64,000 nucleotides of DNA from DATJPR01 sp963811705 (GTDB taxonomy: Bacteria; Bacteroidota; Ignavibacteria; UBA10030; UBA6906), in assembly GCA_963811705.1 (NCBI GenBank), contig CAWESL010000013.1:62001-126000 (forward strand), in the 5' to 3' direction. The notes beneath the pieces were generated by a model that saw only the letters and a program-made list of their open reading frames with translations, was not told the origin of the DNA and ran no database searches. The first letter of the stretch is position 1; every line of letters starts with the position of its first letter. Below are positions 26,885 to 35,468 of the stretch, one piece after another. A program made the position numbers and the translations under genes.

Positions 26885-26906
26885 GCACGATTTCGTAACG
26901 ATTTCG
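26885..26906. repeat. Tandem direct repeat upstream of the module promoter
   Basis: ACGATTTCGT occurs twice in a row with an 11-base period, five bases upstream of the -35 element. One turn of helical spacing on one face suggests an activator site. Confidence 0.4.
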
Positions 26907-26991
26907 TCATACAAGTTCCGACCATCGCCCCTGCACCATCATCGCCTGGTCCCCGGGTCCCACAGTCTCAACGGCTCAGGTTCTAACTCCC

Positions 26992-27093
26992 TTGTCAGTT
27001 GTCAACTGACAATCGACAAGTGACAATTGGTATCCCCCCCTCCCCTTCCCCTTTTGCGTCTGATTCCGATTCTCGCTACCATGCACCATTGCC
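26992..27093. repeat. Degenerate 7-base periodic repeat
   Basis: Words in one register include TTGTCAG (26992), TTGTCAA (26999), CTGACAA (27006), TCGACAA (27013) and GTGACAA (27020). C/T-rich words follow, and later CCATGCA (27080) with CCATTGC (27087). The first part also folds: TTGTCAGTT, loop GTC, AACTGACAA. Confidence 0.6.
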
Positions 27094-27113
27094 TATGACC
27101 GGTTCCGTCACCG

Positions 27114-29324
27114 ATGACTTTTCTTAATCCCTTCATGCTCTTCGGCCTTGCGGCCGCAAGCGTTCCCCTGCTTATTCATCTTCTGAACCTGCGTAAGCTC
27201 CGTACCGTCGAATTCAGTTCTCTTCGTTTTTTGAAGGAGCTCCAGAAGTCGTCCATACGGCGCGTCAAGATCCGGCAGTGGCTTCTTCTCGCTATTCGAA
27301 CCCTGATGATCGTTACCCTTGTGCTGGCCTTTGCGCGACCAGCGCTCCGCGGTTCATTCGCCGGACTGCTCGGGGGACGCGCCGCGACGGCGATGGTGCT
27401 CCTCCTCGATGACTCGCCAAGCACCGCCGCACGCAACGAACGCGGCGAGATCTTTCCCCAGATCCGAACTGCCGCCCTGGGCATCGGGGGGCTCATCCGC
27501 GAAGGCGATCAGTTGTTTGTCATGCGGCTTTCCGCCATCGGCCGCACCGACGATGTCGCATTCATCAGAGCTCCGGAGGACCTCGGGAAGATCCTCGCGA
27601 CGGTTGAACCGACGCAGATTCGCGTTTCCTATCGCCGTGCATTGGCAAAAGCGGCCGAAGTGCTGTCCAAAACTTCGGCGGCCAACCGGGAGATTTATCT
27701 CCTGACGGATGCGCAGGCGAATCAGTTTTCGGAGTCCCAGGCGCCAGGAGATACCCTCCCTGTCCTCGCGGGAGTCCATGTCTTCGTCGTGCATCCGGGG
27801 CCGGCACAGGGCGTCAACGGCGAGGTGGCGTCCACACAGTTTTTGACCAGCGTGGTGACGAAATCGAGACCGGTCGAACTCCTCGCCACTGTTCGTGTCC
27901 CCGGCGCGAGCGGGCCGCTTTCGAGCGTCGCAAGCGTCTATCTGGCGGGAACTCGCGTGGCGCAACAAAGCGTCGATCTTTCTGCAGGACAGTCCGCGGC
28001 CGTCCACGCACGCTTCGTTCCCCGTCAGACCGGCATGCTTTCAGGATATGTGCAGATTGAAGATGACGCTCTCGATGCCGACAATCGCCGGTTTTTCACT
28101 CTTCCTGTTCCTCAACGGTTGAATGTTTTTCTTTGCGGAGACACGCCTGCCGATCTTCGCTACATTAAATTGGCCGTGACCCTGGGAGGCGACTCGTCGA
28201 TTGCCGGCCTGTTCTCTGTTCAGTCCGGCACCGAACAGGATCTGGCATCGCTCGATCTCGCCGGATTCGATGTTCTCTGCTTCTCCAATGTTCCCCGATT
28301 CTCGACCGCAGGCGCGGAAGCCGTTAGCCGGTTCGTCCGATCGGGAGGTGGAGTGATCCTCTTTATGGGAAACGATGTCGACATACCGAATTACGATGAG
28401 ACCCTCTTTCCCCGGCTTGGACTCCCGCCCGCCGGAGCAGCATCGCCTCTCCCGGCGACGTCATCAAAGAATCAGGAACCGGGTCTCAGTGTGCGCCACA
28501 TCGACTTCGACCATCCATTGTTTGAGGGGATGTTCGATCAAGAGCCGGGAATGCGCAAGGGAATTGTGGAGACGCCGAACGTGCTGAGAAGTATCGCGAT
28601 TACTGTCGGTGCTTCCGGACGTGCCGTCATGACGCTCTCGAACCAGCGTCCGTTTCTCGCGGAATTCCCGGCAGGGGAGGGACGCATCCTGCTCTTTGCC
28701 GTGGATGCCTCCGGGGCATGGTCCGGATTTCCCATGTCCGCCCTTTTTGCGCCGCTCCTCTATCGGTCGATGATCTACCTCGGGGACGCCGCAGAAACGT
28801 TCGCCCCGCGGACCGTGGGATCGCCGTTGGAGATCCATCTCCGGCTGCGCAACCAGGAGGCGCGATCGACGTTCGCGTTCTTTTCGCCGTCCGGACAGGC
28901 GGAGAAAGTTGTCCCGGAGTTCAGTTCGGTCTCAGGCGCCGTCACCTTCCGGAGCAGGCCAACGACGGAAATCGGTATCTACCGGCTCTTCCGGTTGTCC
29001 TCCGGCTCACCGGTGGAAGGACAGGCACCTCCCGGCGATCCGCTCGCCGCGGTCGCCGTCAATGCGGATACGGCGGAGTCCGACCTTCGACAGGTCGATC
29101 GTCCATCCCTCGATTCATTTTTCGCAAAAGAGGGCGCGTCCCCGAGCGATGTTCATGAGCTTTCGGCAAACGAATCGCCAGCGACGGTGATCGAGCAATC
29201 GCGGTACGGTGTTGAGCTGTGGCGGTTCTTTGTGGGGGCCGCGCTGGTGCTCGGTCTCTTCGAACTTGCACTCGGGAACGCCCTCCGCCGCGTTGCTGGG
29301 CAGAGAGGAGAGCGCACGGAATGA
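27114..29324 (+). CDS. BatA-domain / VWA membrane protein
   Basis: A 736-residue protein that opens with the BatA signature FLNPFMLFGLAAASVPLLIHLLNLRK and a second membrane segment (RTLMIVTLVLAFARPAL). A VWA-like domain with a MIDAS-type DDSPST follows (about residues 98-103). The middle part resembles a glutamine-amidotransferase-like fold (VLCFSNVPRF, RFVRSGGGVILFMGN). A C-terminal helix (FFVGAALVLGLFELALGNAL) closes it. Such proteins work with MoxR ATPases in cell-envelope or stress functions. Here it overlaps hflX by four bases (ATGA) instead, so the two are translationally coupled. Confidence 0.85.
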   Translation: MTFLNPFMLFGLAAASVPLLIHLLNLRKLRTVEFSSLRFLKELQKSSIRRVKIRQWLLLAIRTLMIVTLVLAFARPALRGSFAGLLGGRAATAMVLLLDDSPSTAARNERGEIFPQIRTAALGIGGLIREGDQLFVMRLSAIGRTDDVAFIRAPEDLGKILATVEPTQIRVSYRRALAKAAEVLSKTSAANREIYLLTDAQANQFSESQAPGDTLPVLAGVHVFVVHPGPAQGVNGEVASTQFLTSVVTKSRPVELLATVRVPGASGPLSSVASVYLAGTRVAQQSVDLSAGQSAAVHARFVPRQTGMLSGYVQIEDDALDADNRRFFTLPVPQRLNVFLCGDTPADLRYIKLAVTLGGDSSIAGLFSVQSGTEQDLASLDLAGFDVLCFSNVPRFSTAGAEAVSRFVRSGGGVILFMGNDVDIPNYDETLFPRLGLPPAGAASPLPATSSKNQEPGLSVRHIDFDHPLFEGMFDQEPGMRKGIVETPNVLRSIAITVGASGRAVMTLSNQRPFLAEFPAGEGRILLFAVDASGAWSGFPMSALFAPLLYRSMIYLGDAAETFAPRTVGSPLEIHLRLRNQEARSTFAFFSPSGQAEKVVPEFSSVSGAVTFRSRPTTEIGIYRLFRLSSGSPVEGQAPPGDPLAAVAVNADTAESDLRQVDRPSLDSFFAKEGASPSDVHELSANESPATVIEQSRYGVELWRFFVGAALVLGLFELALGNALRRVAGQRGERTE

Positions 29325-30628
29325 CGCCAATACAGACAGACGATCGATCCACCGAGCGCGGGCCTGAACGCGCGCTTCTCGTCGGACTCGCGACGCGAGC
29401 GGTCCGGCGTCAACGCGTCGACGAAAACCTCGACGAACTTCAGCAGCTCGCCGAATCCGCCGGGGCGGTCGTGATCCGGAGGGTTGTTCAGGAACGAACG
29501 GGATTCGATCCCGCCACGTTCATCGGCAGCGGGAAGGTGCAGGAAGTGGCCGACACCTGCGAGGCGGAACACATCGACCTGGTCGTGTTCGACGACGACC
29601 TTTCCCGGGTTCAGGTCAGGAATCTCGAACGGACGATCAAGTGCAAAATCGTGGACCGGAGCGGCATCATCCTGGACATTTTTGCGTCCCGCGCCAGAAC
29701 CAGCGAGGCGAAGACGCAGGTGGAAGTCGCCCAACTGGAGTATATGCTCCCCCGTCTCACCCGACAGTGGACGCATCTTTCACGCCTGGTCGGGGGCATC
29801 GGGACGAAAGGTCCCGGCGAGACCCAGATTGAAACGGACCGAAGAGTCATCCGCACACGCATCAGTACTCTTCGCGCGAGACTTGCCGAGATCCGCAAGG
29901 AGCGCTCGATCCAGCGCCAGGGTCGTGAACGGTTTCCGCGGGTCGCGCTCGTCGGCTACACGAACGTGGGGAAATCGACCCTCCTCAACTGGTTCACGGA
30001 CGCGGGAGTGCTGGTGGAGGACAGGCTGTTCGCCACGCTGGACAGCACCGTCCGGCTTGTCGAACTTTCGCGCGCGCAACGCGTGCTCCTCTCGGACACG
30101 GTCGGCTTCATCAGGAAATTGCCGCATCAACTCGTCGCGTCCTTCAAAAGCACGCTCGAAGAGGCGACCGAAGCCGACCTCCTCCTCCACGTTGTCGACA
30201 TCAGCCATCCTTTATTCGAGGAGCAGATCGCTGTCGTCAACGAGACGCTCGAAGAAATCGGCGCCGCCGGGAAGCCCGTGATCACCGTGTTCAACAAGAT
30301 CGACCGCCTGCAAGACCGCGCCCTGATCACACGACTGACAGCCGATCATCCGAACGCGGTCTTTATCAGCGCGTGGCGGGGGATCAACATGGCGGGACTC
30401 CGGGACAGGATCATCGTGATGCTGCAGGACACCACCGCGGAGTACGAGGTGCTTCTCACGCAGGAACAGTACAAAATCCTCTCCCACATCCACGACGTTG
30501 CCGAGATTCTTGAGAAGAAGTTCACCGGCAAGCGCATTCATGTCAAATTCCGCGCGCCAAAGGCGGAAGGTGATCGGATCGTCCGAAGCGTCAAAGCATC
30601 GCGGACGCGACGGATGAAGGAACGATGA
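29321..30628 (+). CDS. hflX: GTPase HflX
   Basis: A 435-residue ribosome-associated GTPase with the HflX N-terminal domain (GSGKVQEVADTCEAEHIDLVVFDDDLSRVQVRNLE), the glycine-rich linker GGIGTKGPGETQIETDRR, and G motifs G1 (GYTNVGKST), G3 (DTVGFI), G4 (NKID) and G5 (SAW). HflX splits or rescues stalled 70S ribosomes, notably under heat stress. The start overlaps the preceding BatA/VWA stop (ATGA), and AGAGGAG lies nearby. Length and motifs are complete. Confidence 0.95.
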   Translation: MTPIQTDDRSTERGPERALLVGLATRAVRRQRVDENLDELQQLAESAGAVVIRRVVQERTGFDPATFIGSGKVQEVADTCEAEHIDLVVFDDDLSRVQVRNLERTIKCKIVDRSGIILDIFASRARTSEAKTQVEVAQLEYMLPRLTRQWTHLSRLVGGIGTKGPGETQIETDRRVIRTRISTLRARLAEIRKERSIQRQGRERFPRVALVGYTNVGKSTLLNWFTDAGVLVEDRLFATLDSTVRLVELSRAQRVLLSDTVGFIRKLPHQLVASFKSTLEEATEADLLLHVVDISHPLFEEQIAVVNETLEEIGAAGKPVITVFNKIDRLQDRALITRLTADHPNAVFISAWRGINMAGLRDRIIVMLQDTTAEYEVLLTQEQYKILSHIHDVAEILEKKFTGKRIHVKFRAPKAEGDRIVRSVKASRTRRMKER

Positions 30629-30641
30629 AGATCGGAGAACC

Positions 30642-31469
30642 ATGGAAGTCCTTGACACAGCCATCGCAGCGGCGCACGAAGCCGGATCGTTCCTCCTTGA
30701 AAGCCTCGGCAATGTCCGTTCGATCGAACGCAAGGCGGGTCAGATGCGGAACCTTGTCTCGGAAATCGACAAAGGATCCGAAGCGCTGATCATCCGCGCG
30801 ATCCACGCGAGATACCCCGGGCACGACGTCCTCGCGGAAGAAAGCGGGGCGCACGGGAGCGCGAGCGAGTATCGATGGATCATCGATCCCCTGGATGGGA
30901 CGACGAATTTTCTCCATGGCGTGCCCATCTTCTCCGTGACGATTGCGGTGGAGTTCAAGGGAACCCTGGTGGCCGGGGTGACGTTCGACCCGAATCGGAG
31001 CGAACTCTTCACTGCGGAGCGAGGTGCGGGAGCGTTCCTCAACGGGCGGAGAATCCAGGTGACGTCCGCCTCCACGCTCATCGAGAGTCTGATGGTCACG
31101 GGTTTTCCGTATGATCTCGCCGAACGTCAGGACCGGACGCTGGAACACTTCAGCAACTTCGCTCTTGCCGCACAAGGAATCCGGAGGCTCGGTTCGGCGG
31201 CGCTGGATCTTGCCTATGTGGCAGCGGGGAGATTTGACGGTTACTGGGAGGTTTCCCTGAACCCGTGGGACATTGCGGCAGGAGCGCTCATGGTGGAGGA
31301 GGCCGGCGGGAAGGTCACCAATCTGACCGGAGGCATCCTCGAGATTTCCCGACCCCAGATTGTGGCGACAAACGGAAGAATCCATGACGCGTGCGTGGCG
31401 CTGCTGGCGCAAGGACTCAAGAGCCTGGATTCCACGCATGCTCTCCGGAGCCATCCACCATCGCCCTGA
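30642..31469 (+). CDS. suhB: Inositol-1-monophosphatase family protein
   Basis: A 275-residue Mg-dependent phosphatase with metal-binding Glu in LAEESGAHG (66-67), the signature IDPLDGTTNF (81-90) and the second signature WDIAAGALMVEEAGGKV. Members dephosphorylate inositol-1-phosphate, fructose-1,6-bisphosphate or NADP(H), or aid ribosome assembly, so the symbol is tentative. The gene follows hflX by 13 bases. Its last 53 bases overlap the 3' end of the convergent pyrimidine phosphorylase gene, an unusual tail-to-tail arrangement without a terminator. Confidence 0.88.
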   Translation: MEVLDTAIAAAHEAGSFLLESLGNVRSIERKAGQMRNLVSEIDKGSEALIIRAIHARYPGHDVLAEESGAHGSASEYRWIIDPLDGTTNFLHGVPIFSVTIAVEFKGTLVAGVTFDPNRSELFTAERGAGAFLNGRRIQVTSASTLIESLMVTGFPYDLAERQDRTLEHFSNFALAAQGIRRLGSAALDLAYVAAGRFDGYWEVSLNPWDIAAGALMVEEAGGKVTNLTGGILEISRPQIVATNGRIHDACVALLAQGLKSLDSTHALRSHPPSP

Positions 31470-32754
31470 TGCGCGGCGGGATGTCTCCCGGACTGTCTGC
31501 AATTGTCAGGAGTGACGGAAGCTTCCCTGCGGCACGCTCGACCTTCGCTCGGTCTGATCCGTAGACCTCTGCCAGAGTTTCTCCACGCTCGACTGCGTCC
31601 CCCAGTTTCTTGCGGAGGGTCATGCCCGCCGACAGATCGAGTCTGTCGTCGACTTTCATCCGCCCCGCACCCATCTCCGCGGCCAGCACGCCGATTTCCC
31701 GCGTCGAAAATGCTGCAACGTACCCCTTCCGCTCTGCCTTTGCCTCGTTCGTATGCGCCGGCGGAGGGACATTCGAAGGCCGCTCAAGCACCGTGATGTC
31801 CCCACCCTGGGCATGAACGAGTGCAACGAATTTTTCGTATGCCCGTCCGGACCAAAGAGCCTCTTCGCACATCCGGATCCCTTCAGGGACCGAGACCGCT
31901 TTTCCCGCCGCCATCAGCATGAGCGCTCCGAGGGCAAATGTCACCTCCATCAAATCGTCGACACGTTTTCCCCTCAGACATTCCATCGACTCTACGACTT
32001 CGCACCAGTTGCCGATCCGGTTCCCGAGCGGCTGGTCCATCTGGGTGATCAGGGCAACTGTCGTTTTGCCGGTTTGTGTCCCGATGCCCACCAGTGTTTT
32101 CGCCAACGATACGGAGTCCTCGTACCGCTGCATGAATGCGCCGTTCCCCGTCTTCACATCGAGAACCAGGCCGTCGATTCCTTCCGCAATCTTCTTGCTC
32201 ATAATGCTGCCTGCAATCAACGGGATGCATTCGACCGTGGCGGTAACATCCCGGAGGGCATACATCCTTTTGTCGGCCGGGGCGATGTCACTTGTCTGGC
32301 CGATCATCACGAGTCCGGTCGACCGGATGACTTGGACGTATTCCTCGATGCTGAGCGCCGTGCGGAAGCCCGGGATCGATTCGAGTTTGTCGAGCGTCCC
32401 ACCGGTATGCCCCAGGCCCCGCCCTGAAATCATCGGGACCGGGACGCCGCACGATGCGACCATTGGAGCAAGGATCAAGGAGACCTTGTCGCCGACGCCG
32501 CCGGTGGAATGTTTGTCCACTTTGAATCCCGGGACTGAAGAAAGATCGATGATTCTGCCGGACCGAACCATCACATCGGTCAGGGCCGCGGTTTCTTCCG
32601 GCGTCATTCCACGGAAGTAGACGGCCATCAGAAACGCCGACATCTGGTATTCTTCGACATCGCCGTGGAGATAGGCGCCGATAAACTCCTGCAAATCAGC
32701 GCGAAGAAGAGAACCGCCGTCACGCTTCTTTCTGATCATCTCGACAGGGTTCAT
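31417..32754 (-). CDS. Pyrimidine-nucleoside / thymidine phosphorylase
   Basis: A 445-residue enzyme with the family signature around KHSTGGVGDKVSLILAPMVA (about 81-100) and SGRGLGHTGGTLDKLESIPG (about 110-129). The C-terminal domain carries the usual GYVAAFSTREIGVLAAEMGAGR. It splits pyrimidine nucleosides with phosphate to a base and (deoxy)ribose-1-phosphate. DeoA and Pdp cannot be told apart by eye. It is the last gene of the operon and overlaps the NUDIX gene start by four bases. pyrE in the same operon suggests shared pyrimidine handling. Confidence 0.93.
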   Translation of the reverse strand: MNPVEMIRKKRDGGSLLRADLQEFIGAYLHGDVEEYQMSAFLMAVYFRGMTPEETAALTDVMVRSGRIIDLSSVPGFKVDKHSTGGVGDKVSLILAPMVASCGVPVPMISGRGLGHTGGTLDKLESIPGFRTALSIEEYVQVIRSTGLVMIGQTSDIAPADKRMYALRDVTATVECIPLIAGSIMSKKIAEGIDGLVLDVKTGNGAFMQRYEDSVSLAKTLVGIGTQTGKTTVALITQMDQPLGNRIGNWCEVVESMECLRGKRVDDLMEVTFALGALMLMAAGKAVSVPEGIRMCEEALWSGRAYEKFVALVHAQGGDITVLERPSNVPPPAHTNEAKAERKGYVAAFSTREIGVLAAEMGAGRMKVDDRLDLSAGMTLRKKLGDAVERGETLAEVYGSDRAKVERAAGKLPSLLTIADSPGDIPPRIRAMVDGSGEHAWNPGS

Positions 32755-33311
32755 CGGGAAACACGCTCCTGGGATTGCCGCAGCTTTCTCTCCGCAAGAA
32801 AAAGACCGGCGATGGTTTTGCTGTCGACGATTTCCTGCCGTTCCACCATGGTCAAGGCATCGTCAAGACGCATCCGTTCCACGGTCATGTCCCGCTCCCC
32901 TTCCTCCCGTCGATGCCCCAGCGGGGATTCCACAAGCTCCGTCGCCAGGAAGATGTGAAGCACTTCCGTGCAAAAGCCGGGCGTGGTGAGCAACGACGTG
33001 AGTTTTTCGAGCCGGTGCGCGATCCAGCCGGTCTCTTCTTCCAGCTCTCTTGCCGCAGCGTGTGCAGGATCCTCACCGGGATTCAATTTGCCTGCCGGAA
33101 GCTCGATCGTGAATGCCTGAAGCGGGTAGCGGAACTGCCGGACCAGAAGAACGGTGGCATCCGGGAACAGCGGCACCGTCACCGCACCGCCGGGATGCCG
33201 CGCCGTCTCCCGTACTCCCGCGGCGCCGGAATCGTACTCGATGTGATCCACTTCGAGATCGAAGACCTTGCCCCGGTAGAGAACCTCGTGGGACTTCAAG
33301 TGGAAGTTCAT
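32751..33311 (-). CDS. NUDIX hydrolase, ADP-ribose pyrophosphatase type
   Basis: A 186-residue protein with a complete NUDIX box GKLNPGEDPAHAAARELEEE-TGW (74-96). Upstream features typical of ADP-sugar pyrophosphatases include VLLVRQFRYPLQAFTIELPAG and, after the box, TTPGFCTEVLHIFLA. It probably hydrolyses ADP-ribose or related nucleoside diphosphates in the cytoplasm. ATGA overlaps join it to both neighbours, so it is translationally coupled in the operon. Confidence 0.9.
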   Translation of the reverse strand: MNFHLKSHEVLYRGKVFDLEVDHIEYDSGAAGVRETARHPGGAVTVPLFPDATVLLVRQFRYPLQAFTIELPAGKLNPGEDPAHAAARELEEETGWIAHRLEKLTSLLTTPGFCTEVLHIFLATELVESPLGHRREEGERDMTVERMRLDDALTMVERQEIVDSKTIAGLFLAERKLRQSQERVSR

Positions 33312-34399
33312 GGTTGGACCGTCGTGGGGTTCGAAGAGGGCGTGTCGAGCCGGACGAAACGTTTCTCGATCGGCATCGGGATTCCGTGGGCGAGCAGCGC
33401 CTCGTACGCCTTCTCGCGCAGGCCGGTTTCGGCCGCGTATTGTACCGTGAAATCCCGGCAGCGGGCGACGAGCGTGATCTGGATCGCCGTGGGCGAGACA
33501 TCGGTCACCGAGACGGAGGGTTCCGGATCCCGGAGAATGTCGGGGTGTGCCGCAGCAAGTTGGAGAAGGATCGTGCGCGCGCTTCCGATGTCCGCGCCGT
33601 AGGCGAGGTTGAACACCAGCAAGACGCGCATCTGGTTGTAGGGGAAGGCGTAGTTTGTGATCCTGCTCTTGATCAGGTCGGCGTTCGGTATGATCATCAC
33701 GTTGTTGTCGAAATTCAAGAGTCTCGTCGAGCGGAGTCCGATCGCCAGGATATCGCCCACCACTCCCTGTCCCACTTCGATACGGTCCCCAATCCGGAAC
33801 GGGCGGTCGACCAGGATCACGAAGCCCGCGATCATGTTTGCGATGGTTTCCTGCGCGGCAAGGGCGACCGCGAGCGAGCCGACGCCGAGCGAAACAAGAA
33901 GACTTCCGATGTTGATGCCGAAATGATCAAGAACGATGATGATCGCGACAAAGGTCAGGGCGAAATTCACCGTCTTGGTTGTCAGCGGTCCGATCGCGCG
34001 CCGAAGATTGTCCGACCCGTCCCCTGACACGCGCCCGAGATACCACGAGATGAACTCCCGGACGCTTCCGACCACGACGCGCAGGAGCACGAACGCCGCG
34101 ACAATGAAGACAACGTCTCTGGCGTATTCGAGCAGTTCGAGCGCGGTCTGGTCGTCCGGGGCGATTCCTTTGGCCACCTCGCGGAGGGCCACCCACAGCC
34201 CGGTCACAATCATGACGGGGCCGACACTCTTCAGGGCGACGACGAGGAGCCGGTCATCTGGGATCGATTCCGTTTTCGAAATCACCCTGCGGCCAACAAG
34301 GTTGAGAATCCAGCGGACCACCCGGATCAGGAGGAGGAACACCAGCAGGATGCCGGCGCCGATGACCGTGTGGTAGGCGAGCTTACCGAACTGGTCCAT
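33308..34399 (-). CDS. MscS-family mechanosensitive channel
   Basis: A 363-residue inner-membrane protein with several hydrophobic helices (HTVIGAGILLVFLLLIRVV, IVAAFVLLRVVVG, TVNFALTFVAIIIVL). It has the MscS pore-lining Gly/Ala helix (SLGVGSLAVALAAQETIANMIAG) followed by the conserved beta domain (RPFRIGDRIEVGQGVVGDILAIGLRSTRLLNFDNN and PNADLIKSRITNY). It releases solutes under hypo-osmotic shock. Its first 17 bases overlap the pyrE 3' end. Confidence 0.92.
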   Translation of the reverse strand: MDQFGKLAYHTVIGAGILLVFLLLIRVVRWILNLVGRRVISKTESIPDDRLLVVALKSVGPVMIVTGLWVALREVAKGIAPDDQTALELLEYARDVVFIVAAFVLLRVVVGSVREFISWYLGRVSGDGSDNLRRAIGPLTTKTVNFALTFVAIIIVLDHFGINIGSLLVSLGVGSLAVALAAQETIANMIAGFVILVDRPFRIGDRIEVGQGVVGDILAIGLRSTRLLNFDNNVMIIPNADLIKSRITNYAFPYNQMRVLLVFNLAYGADIGSARTILLQLAAAHPDILRDPEPSVSVTDVSPTAIQITLVARCRDFTVQYAAETGLREKAYEALLAHGIPMPIEKRFVRLDTPSSNPTTVQP

Positions 34400-34982
34400 C
34401 GTTTCCTCTGCTTCCCGGCTTTACGACAGGGACCCCGGCACGGCAAAGCGGGCAGGACTCCGGCGTGGAGGAGACGACATCCATGGTCAGAACCGACCGC
34501 TGCTTCCCGCCGGGTCCGATCGGGAATTGCACGCGACCACCCGAACGATCGACAATGTAGCCGACTCCCGCGACGACCCCCCCGTTCCTCCCGACGATAT
34601 TGATCACTTCGAGGACTGAACCGCCGGTGGTCACCACATCTTCGCACACCAGAACCCGCTCCCCGCGCTTGATCTCGAAGCCGCGGCGAAGCAGCATTTC
34701 GCCGTCTTTCCGTTCGGTAAACATTGTGCGTTTGTGCAGCTGCCTCCCGACTTCCTGCGCGACGACGATGCCGCCCATCGCGGGAGCGACGACCACGTCG
34801 AGCGATGCGTCCCGGAAGTGTTGTGCGAGCTCCCCACACAGCAGCTCACAGTGCTCCGGATATTGGAGAACCTTTGCGCACTGGAAGTACTGATTGGAGT
34901 GAAGGCCGGATGTAAGCTGGAAATGACCTTCGAGGAGGGCGCCGGTCTGTTTAAAGATCGTGAGGACTCTGTTGGGATCCAT
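34383..34982 (-). CDS. pyrE: Orotate phosphoribosyltransferase
   Basis: A 199-residue type I phosphoribosyltransferase with the PRPP-binding motif VLVCEDVVTTGGSV (about 109-122). It shows the OPRT-like start (LTIFKQTGALLEGHFQLTSGLHSNQYFQCAKVL) and a C-terminal CxxC (CPLCRAG). It makes OMP from orotate and PRPP in de novo pyrimidine synthesis. It lies 18 bases after the DinB gene and overlaps mscS. Confidence 0.93.
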   Translation of the reverse strand: MDPNRVLTIFKQTGALLEGHFQLTSGLHSNQYFQCAKVLQYPEHCELLCGELAQHFRDASLDVVVAPAMGGIVVAQEVGRQLHKRTMFTERKDGEMLLRRGFEIKRGERVLVCEDVVTTGGSVLEVINIVGRNGGVVAGVGYIVDRSGGRVQFPIGPGGKQRSVLTMDVVSSTPESCPLCRAGVPVVKPGSRGNDGPVR

Positions 34983-35000
34983 AGGCTTCCTGTAGGGGGA

Positions 35001-35468
35001 TTACCATTTGTTTGCACGCCGCAAGCCGAGGATGTGCTCGACATGCTTCGCGCCGTGTCCGCTATAGGTTTGCAGCATGCTCTGGAGTGTCACATCCCCG
35101 CGTTCCGGATGCATTCCCGTCCGGCTCCATTCCTTCTCCGGGATCGCGCGAAGAAGGAGCGTCCATCGCACATGCAAGCCGCGCACGATCGCGAGCGAGC
35201 TTGCGATCGGGACGCCGCGCACATCCGCCTGCACGGCCCAGTCATCCTGGTTGTACGGCTTAAGGGTCGGATGGTCCTCCGTCAGGATGAGTTTCATCCT
35301 GACGAAGGCGTTCATGTGAGAATCCGCGAGATGGTGGACGACTTGCCGGACTGTCCATCCCCCCTCGCGATAGCGGGTATCGAGCTGGGCGTCGTTGAGA
35401 CCCTTCACGGCCGCCTCAACCTGATCCGGAAGCGCCGCAATGGCATCGATCATCATTGCGTTGTTCAT
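35001..35468 (-). CDS. DinB/YfiT-like metal-binding hydrolase or transferase
   Basis: A 155-residue four-helix protein of the DinB superfamily, YfiT branch. The three-histidine metal site is visible: VVHHLADSHMN (His near 44-45) and GHGAKHVEHI near the C-terminus. QDDWAVQADVRG is typical of YfiT-like putative Zn hydrolases and bacillithiol-transferase relatives. The substrate is unknown. Its ATG overlaps the stop of the radical SAM gene (ATGA). Confidence 0.85.
   Translation of the reverse strand: MNNAMMIDAIAALPDQVEAAVKGLNDAQLDTRYREGGWTVRQVVHHLADSHMNAFVRMKLILTEDHPTLKPYNQDDWAVQADVRGVPIASSLAIVRGLHVRWTLLLRAIPEKEWSRTGMHPERGDVTLQSMLQTYSGHGAKHVEHILGLRRANKW

Larger units (their letters stand above)
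26787..27113. other. Divergent intergenic region: promoter, direct repeat and heptads
   Basis: This 327-base gap holds the leftward promoter (26851-26879), a tandem direct repeat (26885-26906) and a heptad-phased tract from about 26992 to the BatA/VWA gene start, with GTCCC-rich words before it. No gene-like frame was seen. No promoter for the rightward gene is evident. Confidence 0.5.
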
